Below are positions 1-6,446 of a stretch of DNA of 21,211 nt, piece by piece. The translations under genes and the position numbers were made by a program. Under the pieces are notes generated by a model. It was not told where the DNA came from, searched no databases, and worked only from the letters and a program-made list of their open reading frames with translations. Source of the DNA: a virus; the IMG/VR virus record IMGVR_UViG_3300009285_004065, positions 1 to 21,211 of that record, one strand, 5' to 3'. The first letter of the stretch is position 1. The number at the start of each line of letters is the position of its first letter.

Positions 1-3000
1 ACGGTAATCCGTTGAATCCCCCAGATTTCTCAGGCGGCAAACCTGACCATCCGTGGTCGAGAACAGCGCATCCTGCGACTGGTTTACCCATTTGACTACA
101 TCGTGATTGTCGTACACCGACCAGGCCCCATACTTCTGGTCGCGTCCTTCTTTGCCGTGATGGTATACAAACACGTAATTATTGATCTCTTGGGCATCCC
201 CGTATGGAATGGACAACCGGTATTGATTCCCGTTGATGTAGTTGAATCCGGCACCAACCGTTTTATAGTCCAGGTCAATACTGGTCCACTCCCTGCCCAG
301 AAGCTCACCGATCGGCTCGACCATGAGGTTCCTACCAAGCCGGTAGACACCAGACTCGTTGGCGAACACCACACCATCCCTAGTGTGGGCCAGTGAGTCT
401 GGGATAGTACAACCACCATATGGCTGTTCTATCTTCTGGTACGCCTTCGTGCGGACATCCAATACATAAATAGAGGCCGACTTGGTGACGACGACCACAC
501 CCTCTTGCTGTGAGGAGCCAAATGATGCCTCACCGAAGAAGGGGATGGACCCGGTAATCTCCTGCCCGTCTGCTGCATTGATGTCAACCGCACTGTCTGA
601 CTCCCCGCTGGGACCGGCTGGGTTGTCCATGATCTCTGGGTAGTTCTGGTAGGAAATCAACACGCGGGATGGGAAGAGACGAGTCAGTGTACTAACCTGT
701 GTCACACCACCAGTACTGCCGCGTTTAATGCTGTTGATGTAGTAGGTGAATGTTTCCGTACCCGCGAGGGCTGGTATCTCAACTTCCAATGTCGTAGAGA
801 ACACGGCTGGTTGCCGTACAATGAGTTGTCCACCCTCGTACTCACTACCAGCATGTGCCGTGAGCCACGGGACAAACGTAGTAAACCCTGCTACCGATGT
901 GTCAGTCATTCGCATGGTTGCATTGATTGCATTCGCAAGCCGCATCATCGCCGCTGTCTCATATGACCACGACGGGTTGGCATTGAGCCATCCGTAGTTG
1001 CCATCGGTACCCAGCAACACGGGGATATTTTGTTTGACAGTGGCAGCAACGTACCGGTCAACATCGGCGGAGGTACCGCCTGTGGTGGTTCTTCCGTGGT
1101 CAGAGAAGTTAATTGTGAAGGCCCCGGAGACCACTGACGCCACTTGCCACCAACCAGCGAATGTGAGGTCCTTATCGTTGGCGACAGCCGAATGGTACAA
1201 GTAAACCCAGTCACCGGCCACCAGGCCATGACTTGCTTCTGCAACCACAAACGTCGTGGCCGTTGTCGTGATGTCCGTGGCTGGGGTGATGGTAACAGCC
1301 CCAGAGGTGACAAACTCGTACTTCGCCCGGTCCACCATGTTTGTCGTACTTACGGTATCCGTGTTATCCTTGCGGAACAGCCAGGTCTTCCCTGACAGGT
1401 TTGCCGTGGTAATGGTGGAGGCCCCAGCCTTCCTACGCAGTATGATGTCCAGTTGTGGGTAATCTTTGCAGTTGGCCTGAATCAGCCTGTTGTCCGCCGT
1501 AGTGATGTACTTGCCCCGCAAAGGCTGTTCCCATGTGGTCCCAATTTCCGACGTTAGAATCGCAACACTTGTCTCATCCCAATCAAACAGCAATTCATCT
1601 GGCGTGGCATCCGTAATGTCGATGTACCCATACCCGGCAGAGAATGAAACATCTACTGTGCGGTTGCGGTAAAACGGGGGTGGTGTGTCCGTCTTGGTAC
1701 AGAACACTTCCAACTCTACCCGGTCATAGTCATAGTTACCGAACACGGGCATGCCCACGAGGCGGATCTTCACGTTACCGGCTGCACCAAGCTCCGCTAC
1801 GCAATCATCGGCCCCAGTAGCCGCAGATGCTACCACATTGTTGTTGGCATCAATGGCATTGAGCCGGAAGTAATATTTACGAGTGACAACGCGGGTTAGG
1901 TTCCCTGAAGCAGCACCGCTAATCGTGTCCTGAACAACGAATACGTACCCAACTGTACCGTTGTCCGACGTGGATTTCACCGTGTATATGGCACCATCCG
2001 CAGAATGAGCAATGCGATCTCCAACCATGAATCCTGTCTCAGATCCCAACCCGACTGTAAACATATTGCCTGTTACAGCACTAACTGCGCCCGTGGTGGA
2101 AGGAACTGTGATCGACCCGGAGGTCTGCACGGCGGCAAACAATTGCGGTTGCCAGCGAAACAGCCCCGCCTGGTAAATATTGGTCCCATCGAATTTCAAT
2201 AATTCATCATTGTCATTAGACAGAAACATTGAATCTGCGATCGTGGTAGACCTGATCTTTGTCTGGTCACCGTAGTCACTGTAATCGAAGTGGCGAAGAT
2301 ACGAGTCTACTGGCAAAGTATCAGTCGGTGTCGGGGCTTCAATCGGAATCCATCTGCCAACGCAGGTGAACGCCGTCGCTGTGTTTGCCCCGTCTTGTAT
2401 CGTAATGGACTCATCCAGGGTACATGTGTACCCATTAACTGTGCCGCCTGTCGATGCAGTGGCATTACTCGTAGTCGCAAATGTAAACGTGGTCGTGGTG
2501 GGCGCTGACAGAATGGTCTTTACCCCATTGTACGCCACTGTACTACACCCGATAATGAGCACTGTTTGCCCGGCTTGCAGATAGTGCGCCGACGTAGTTG
2601 TCACGGTCGCAGCGGTACCATTGCCAACCAGCGCGGTAATTGTGTTGTCGGCCTGGCTATTGACATGCGTAACCCGGACTTTATTATCAATGGATGACAC
2701 CGTGTACATGTCACCGCGTACCAGGTTCGTAGATGTCGCCGTTCCGCTGGCATTCCTGCATGGCACCGTATTTGTGGTTCGCTGGGCGTACACTCTGGTA
2801 TTCGAGATGATCAGTATCTGCTCGGTAACCCCCGATATCACAATTGTGGTGCCACTGGTAGACAGTACCGTCAGGGTGTGCGCAGTGCTGATTGTATCCG
2901 ACCTGATGATGTCACCAGGGATAAACATACTGGTAGCATCCGTGGTGAACTGGTCAGTAAATACCCCTGCCCGACCCCCGGCCCCAGCTTCGTCAAAATC

Positions 3001-4692
3001 ATCATTGAACGTGGCGGTGTTTGTCACCCGAATTACTGTCTGTGTCGCAGTGTCGGATTGCACTGACTGTATTTGGAACGTTCCATTGTTAATAGAATGT
3101 GCCATACCAGTAACAGTAAGATAGTCAGTCGCGGCTATCTCTGTTCCAATTTGAACGCTACCAGTCTTACTGGTGAATGTGAGGGTGTAGTCCATCACAC
3201 CCGCTGACACATGTGCAGCAGCAGTCACCCTTGCCTTGTACCCAGAGATCGAGGCATCCGTGACCAATCCCCTGGTTCTGCTAGCCGTAGACCCTGACAC
3301 ATCAAACAGGGGTGTTACATATGCTGTAGATGCTGCACGGGACCGTATGTTGGCGTAGAACAAGGGCATTCCGTAGGTGCTGTAAGCCTCGGCATATGCT
3401 TGCGCCGAGAACAGATTACCTCCCAACCCGCAGATTAATCTCTCCTCCCCTGTCCGTCGGTATGAATCAAGATGAACAACATGCCCGCCGGCAGACGCCG
3501 CCGTAGCGTATATGTCCGCGTGCGGTAGTCCCCAGATGGTCAACTGTGGGCTGGTATCCGTATACGACTCGCTGACCGCCCCGGAATCCGTGACCACAAT
3601 CTGGTTCAAATTGGCAACCGTGTCCGCATACTCCCAGTACAGGTCAACGAGGTCTGTACCGCCGCCGAGAGTCAGCTCTACGGCCATTCGATCATTAACG
3701 GAATCATACTGTACTGTGTTTGGCTTTACTTCTGTGTAACTTGACGTGGCATCATCGTAAGAATACGCAGCCAGAAACATGTACGGTGACGTCGGGTTAT
3801 TGATGTATACCGTCGCGGTCCCCGGCGTTAACGCCGTGGTCGATCGGTTCGAGCTACTGACTGCCGTGAGGATAATGTCCCCGGTAAATGCTGATCCAAA
3901 GGTGATCGTGACTGTACCGGCTGCACTGATTGTGACGGATTCTGGATCTACCTGTGTGGATGACCCTGCTGTCAGCGCCGTATCGTAACACTTCACAATG
4001 ATATTGTACGTACTGAAATTGTGCTCGACCGCTGTGACAGTAACCGAAGTCTGTGCTGCCACGCTGGCTATGTGCGTAACTTCAGACTCAGTATCCCGCT
4101 CTAGCGTGTAGACAAACCAGGACTCCGCCTCATTTGCAGTGTATCCAATGTCAAGCCCGAACGCGCTCTGCTCAATGACTACGCTGTCAGGGACAACATA
4201 TTCTGAATTAATCGACGATTCGCTGGTCGCTTTCGCAACTCCGACGAACGCATTGTATGTGGCCAGGCCGGTTTCCGTTGCATCGTAAGTCAGTGTACCA
4301 GTACCCGCTGATATTGAAACGCGCCCGCTGACTGTAAAATGATCGTAGTACAGTAAAGCATCTGTCGTTGTTAAATCCCCGGTTGCCGCCGCAGTGGACA
4401 CCTTGCCGTACACCAAAATGGGGGTGCTTCGAAGATTGTTCAGTTCTACTTCATCCGACGTTCCAATTCGAAAACGGATGTTTGTTCCACTGTGAATGAC
4501 AGACGACACCCGAACGGGAACCCATCCGTAGTACCCCTCGTACCCCTTGCGCTTTACTATCTGCCCGCCCTGACCTGGATCTGCATTCAACAAACGCTCC
4601 GCATACCCCTCCTTGATGGCGCTCGGGGCACTCAGAGCATCCACCCCGCGTGAATGGTCTTTGACGGGAATAGTGACAAATTCCAATGGCAT
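1..4692 (-). CDS. Giant tail protein, nozzle-like C-terminal region (3' end truncated)
   Basis: An uninterrupted minus-strand frame starts at ATG 4692 and runs off the left edge, giving 1564 codons without a stop. AAGGG lies 10 nt before the ATG, and the frame begins 21 nt after the adaptor-like gene ends. The protein is Thr/Ser/Val-rich and beta-type, with no signal peptide seen. Around residue 690-750 and again around 1150-1200 there are segments of the FCCH-like type common in phage tail proteins (pattern HxLxxGxxVxI...YNG...TFTF...GGTV). Around residues 1340-1500 a stretch with YQNYPEIMDNPAG, FFGEASFG, SIYVLDVRTKAYQ and DGVVFANESGVYRLG resembles the beta-propeller repeats of podoviral nozzle (tail tubular B or stabilisation) proteins. 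Its place after an adaptor-like gene supports this. It is far longer than T7 gp12 (about 790 aa), so extra domains were probably inserted. The nozzle role is an inference; a structural tail role is likely. Confidence 0.8.
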   Translation of the reverse strand, partial: MPLEFVTIPVKDHSRGVDALSAPSAIKEGYAERLLNADPGQGGQIVKRKGYEGYYGWVPVRVSSVIHSGTNIRFRIGTSDEVELNNLRSTPILVYGKVSTAAATGDLTTTDALLYYDHFTVSGRVSISAGTGTLTYDATETGLATYNAFVGVAKATSESSINSEYVVPDSVVIEQSAFGLDIGYTANEAESWFVYTLERDTESEVTHIASVAAQTSVTVTAVEHNFSTYNIIVKCYDTALTAGSSTQVDPESVTISAAGTVTITFGSAFTGDIILTAVSSSNRSTTALTPGTATVYINNPTSPYMFLAAYSYDDATSSYTEVKPNTVQYDSVNDRMAVELTLGGGTDLVDLYWEYADTVANLNQIVVTDSGAVSESYTDTSPQLTIWGLPHADIYATAASAGGHVVHLDSYRRTGEERLICGLGGNLFSAQAYAEAYSTYGMPLFYANIRSRAASTAYVTPLFDVSGSTASRTRGLVTDASISGYKARVTAAAHVSAGVMDYTLTFTSKTGSVQIGTEIAATDYLTVTGMAHSINNGTFQIQSVQSDTATQTVIRVTNTATFNDDFDEAGAGGRAGVFTDQFTTDATSMFIPGDIIRSDTISTAHTLTVLSTSGTTIVISGVTEQILIISNTRVYAQRTTNTVPCRNASGTATSTNLVRGDMYTVSSIDNKVRVTHVNSQADNTITALVGNGTAATVTTTSAHYLQAGQTVLIIGCSTVAYNGVKTILSAPTTTTFTFATTSNATASTGGTVNGYTCTLDESITIQDGANTATAFTCVGRWIPIEAPTPTDTLPVDSYLRHFDYSDYGDQTKIRSTTIADSMFLSNDNDELLKFDGTNIYQAGLFRWQPQLFAAVQTSGSITVPSTTGAVSAVTGNMFTVGLGSETGFMVGDRIAHSADGAIYTVKSTSDNGTVGYVFVVQDTISGAASGNLTRVVTRKYYFRLNAIDANNNVVASAATGADDCVAELGAAGNVKIRLVGMPVFGNYDYDRVELEVFCTKTDTPPPFYRNRTVDVSFSAGYGYIDITDATPDELLFDWDETSVAILTSEIGTTWEQPLRGKYITTADNRLIQANCKDYPQLDIILRRKAGASTITTANLSGKTWLFRKDNTDTVSTTNMVDRAKYEFVTSGAVTITPATDITTTATTFVVAEASHGLVAGDWVYLYHSAVANDKDLTFAGWWQVASVVSGAFTINFSDHGRTTTGGTSADVDRYVAATVKQNIPVLLGTDGNYGWLNANPSWSYETAAMMRLANAINATMRMTDTSVAGFTTFVPWLTAHAGSEYEGGQLIVRQPAVFSTTLEVEIPALAGTETFTYYINSIKRGSTGGVTQVSTLTRLFPSRVLISYQNYPEIMDNPAGPSGESDSAVDINAADGQEITGSIPFFGEASFGSSQQEGVVVVTKSASIYVLDVRTKAYQKIEQPYGGCTIPDSLAHTRDGVVFANESGVYRLGRNLMVEPIGELLGREWTSIDLDYKTVGAGFNYINGNQYRLSIPYGDAQEINNYVFVYHHGKEGRDQKYGAWSVYDNHDVVKWVNQSQDALFSTTDGQVCRLRNLGDSTDYR

Positions 4693-4713
4693 GTGAATGT
4701 TTCCCTTGAGAAA

Positions 4714-5691
4714 CTACGACCTAGTTCGATACCGTGCGCTCTTGAGCCTGACCCGACGCTTCTGCTCTAGCCCGGCCCATGCGGATGACAGGCTTGCCTC
4801 TTGGTCTTTCAGCTCGGCGAAGTCTTCAGTGGTTGACTCGCCCTTGATGCGCTTGATCGCAACTACAGTGTGCTGGGTCAGATAGTCAGAGTACGCCTCT
4901 GGGACCTCTGGGACGCAGGTTCCATGGACGGTACAAACATAATCATCCACAGCAATACTTGCGGGTAGGGAAGTAGAAATAGTTTTTCCAAGAACTGACG
5001 ATTTGGTAAGACCACTTGCCTTAAACAGTATTTTATTGTTCGTAGAGTCAATAGATGAAATCTGCAAAGACCCCCGTACATTGCCTGTTCTCGGATCAAT
5101 AATGTTCACAAAACAGTTGTTGCCTGTGACTTCTTCTGACAGGGCGGACCCGATGTCATCCACGACCACGTATGGTTCATTGGTAACCGAATCCGTTCCC
5201 GTTGAGCTGATGCACCCTTGCTGCAAAACCAAGGTCTCGGGAATCCTGGTGTACAGTAACCGCAAGGTAAGCCCCGCAGTGGGTGGCGGATACACTTCAA
5301 AATTACGGTGAACAATACAATACCGGGATGGTTCATTTGTATTCGAGGTGGATTTCCAGGCGGCTGTCTCTTGCTTGCGCAGGCGACTCAGGTCATACCA
5401 AGAGCTATCAGACTTGACCAGGATGATGTTCTCCAGGCGGGTACCATATATGTCAGAGGGGAGCGCGTAGCTGACAGTACCTTCGGTGGTCGTGGTATCA
5501 GGGCGGGCAGTCGATCCTGTCTCCGCCAGGAATAGTTCGTCATACCGTGGGACGATTACATTCGTTGCCCGACGTTGCGCCTTGTTGAGTTTCTTGAGAA
5601 TGAACTCATCGGTGATATCAACAATGTTGGACTCGTCGATACCCTCACGCACATTTTGTACCAGATCGTCAACTAGGATAATGTCAGCCAT
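4714..5691 (-). CDS. Head-tail adaptor / tail tubular A-like protein
   Basis: A 325-aa protein. The ATG is preceded by GAGGG at 6 nt, 9 nt after the stop of the upstream acidic gene. The N-terminal 55 residues form a helical segment rich in acidic residues (motif KKLNKAQRRATNVIVPRYDE). It is followed by a beta-rich region with YALPSDIYGTRLENIILV near residues 75-95, and a basic helical C-terminus (QKRRVRLKSARYRTRS). This pattern, a helical start, a PxD..RL..I strand segment and a helical end, is typical of podoviral adaptor proteins such as T7 gp11 or P22 gp4-like head-completion proteins, which sit under the portal and bind the nozzle. The next gene downstream is the nozzle-like protein, as in other podoviruses. 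Its length is larger than T7 gp11 (196 aa), with a middle insertion of roughly 100 residues (about 155-255). The function is inferred from pattern and gene order. Confidence 0.62.
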   Translation of the reverse strand: MADIILVDDLVQNVREGIDESNIVDITDEFILKKLNKAQRRATNVIVPRYDELFLAETGSTARPDTTTTEGTVSYALPSDIYGTRLENIILVKSDSSWYDLSRLRKQETAAWKSTSNTNEPSRYCIVHRNFEVYPPPTAGLTLRLLYTRIPETLVLQQGCISSTGTDSVTNEPYVVVDDIGSALSEEVTGNNCFVNIIDPRTGNVRGSLQISSIDSTNNKILFKASGLTKSSVLGKTISTSLPASIAVDDYVCTVHGTCVPEVPEAYSDYLTQHTVVAIKRIKGESTTEDFAELKDQEASLSSAWAGLEQKRRVRLKSARYRTRS

Positions 5692-5700
5692 TTGCTACCC

Positions 5701-6066
5701 TCATTTTTTGAATCTGGGAAGCGGAGGCATGTCCTCTTCTTCCTCTTCCTCATCCTCCGGTAATCCTTCCGAGTCCTCTTCGGGAAGTACTTCCTCATCC
5801 TCTGGGATTAGTTTTTCGTCCTCGGCCATTGGCATACCCTCACCATCCATGGGCAGCTCCTCACCATCAACAGGCATTTCCTCTTCCATGCTCATTTCGG
5901 GCTCGTCCATACCCATTTCAGGTTCGTCCATACCCTTTTTGGGCTTTTCATCAGCGTAGATTTCCAGCTCGTCAAGCAGCTCATACGCTTCTTCGGGTAG
6001 TTGTTTGCGCAGTCGCATGAGCATTGCCTTGGGGTCTTCCATCATCGGTTTTTCCTTCATCATCAT
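5701..6066 (-). CDS. Acidic Met/Glu-rich protein of unknown function
   Basis: A 121-aa protein that starts ATGATGATG, its first ATG overlapping the stop of the upstream 38-aa gene (ATGA). Residues 1-40 form a charged helical segment (MLMRLRKQLPEEAYELLDELE). The rest is low complexity, dominated by Glu, Asp, Met and Pro, and ends in a run of Glu and a short basic tail (LPRFKK). Two adjacent 21-bp repeats encode MDEPEMG-type heptads. No family is recognised. It lies in the tail gene block, 9 nt before the adaptor gene, so it is co-expressed with virion genes. It could be a chaperone or scaffold-like factor for tail assembly, or a minor internal protein, but nothing in the sequence decides this. 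Confidence 0.7.
   Translation of the reverse strand: MMMKEKPMMEDPKAMLMRLRKQLPEEAYELLDELEIYADEKPKKGMDEPEMGMDEPEMSMEEEMPVDGEELPMDGEGMPMAEDEKLIPEDEEVLPEEDSEGLPEDEEEEEEDMPPLPRFKK
5893..5934. repeat. Two 21-bp tandem repeats inside the acidic gene
   Basis: Two in-frame 21-bp units (5893-5913 and 5914-5934) differ at 2 positions. Each encodes a heptad of the form M-[GS]-M-D-E-P-E read on the minus strand. They keep the frame, so copy number could change without breaking the gene. Confidence 0.75.
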
Positions 6067-6179
6067 TCTTCGTTCTCCTCGTCTTCTTGTTTGGCTTCGC
6101 CAGCATTTTCGTCTTCGTCTTCATCATCCAGTTGTGGTGGATTCTTGGACATTTTCCGCAATAGATCTTCTGGTTTCAT
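6063..6179 (-). CDS. Small acidic protein (38 aa), unknown function
   Basis: A short frame, ATG at 6179 to TGA at 6063, preceded by GGGTGA three nt upstream of the ATG. It begins just downstream of the stop of the coiled-coil membrane protein (8-nt gap) and ends in an ATGA overlap with the next acidic gene. The product starts MKPEDLLRKMSKNPPQ and continues with a run of Asp and Glu ending NEE. The tight spacing on both sides and the overlap argue that it is translated. It has the same design as the next gene (short helical start, acidic tail), so the two may be related or work together. No homologue is recognised. Confidence 0.6.
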   Translation of the reverse strand: MKPEDLLRKMSKNPPQLDDEDEDENAGEAKQEDEENEE

Positions 6180-6187
6180 GGTTCACC

Positions 6188-6409
6188 CTATCTAAAATAT
6201 GTGTACACAGCCTGCCCGACAAACAGCATAACCACACTCAGCAGCCCGGACAGGTAGGCCCTGGTGGTCTTGGCGTACTGCTCAACCTTGGTGAGCCGCT
6301 GGACTTCCTCGTCGCGGTGGGTGGTAATCACCACACGGAGTTCGTCAAGCTTCAGTTCGATGCGGTCAAATCTATCATGTAAGTCATTCATGGTGTCATC
6401 CCAAGTCAT
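6188..6409 (-). CDS. Coiled-coil protein with C-terminal membrane helix (holin/XhlA-like architecture)
   Basis: A 73-aa protein. Residues 8-45 have heptad spacing of Leu/Ile/Val with charged residues (coiled coil), and residues 51-71 (AYLSGLLSVVMLFVGQAVYTY) are a single hydrophobic helix ending in Phe-Arg. Phage haemolysin XhlA-type proteins, which work with holins in lysis, have this layout, but so do other small membrane proteins; no endolysin lies nearby in the window to support a lysis cassette. The start is uncertain. ATG 6409 has GAGG 11 nt upstream, which is long. ATG 6391 (67 aa, MNDLHDRFDR) is the second copy of a duplicated ATG-containing 14-mer. The gene sits between the 934-aa fibre-like gene and the acidic genes. 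Confidence 0.65.
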   Translation of the reverse strand: MTWDDTMNDLHDRFDRIELKLDELRVVITTHRDEEVQRLTKVEQYAKTTRAYLSGLLSVVMLFVGQAVYTYFR

Positions 6410-6416
6410 TCATGGT
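6381..6416. repeat. 14-bp direct repeat at the start of the coiled-coil gene
   Basis: AAGTCATTCATGGT (plus strand) occurs exactly at 6381-6394 and 6403-6416. On the minus strand each copy contains ACCATGAATGACTT. The upstream copy has GAGG at good spacing (7 nt) before its ATG (6413), but that frame ends after five codons. The second copy supplies Met7 of the gene. It looks like a small duplication of a translation start. Confidence 0.8.
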
Positions 6417-6446
6417 ATCGCCTCAGATAACTCACGGCTTAGTCTT

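Noticed and set aside
5689-5712. Possible frameshift at the A-run ending the acidic gene
   Set aside because: TTC AAA AAA TGA could allow slippage, but the -1 and +1 frames end after about ten codons and the adaptor gene has its own ribosome site and ATG.
5486-5959. Plus-strand Ser-rich frame opposite the acidic gene
   Set aside because: The Ser runs are the complement of Glu/Asp codons. No ribosome site and opposite to all neighbours.
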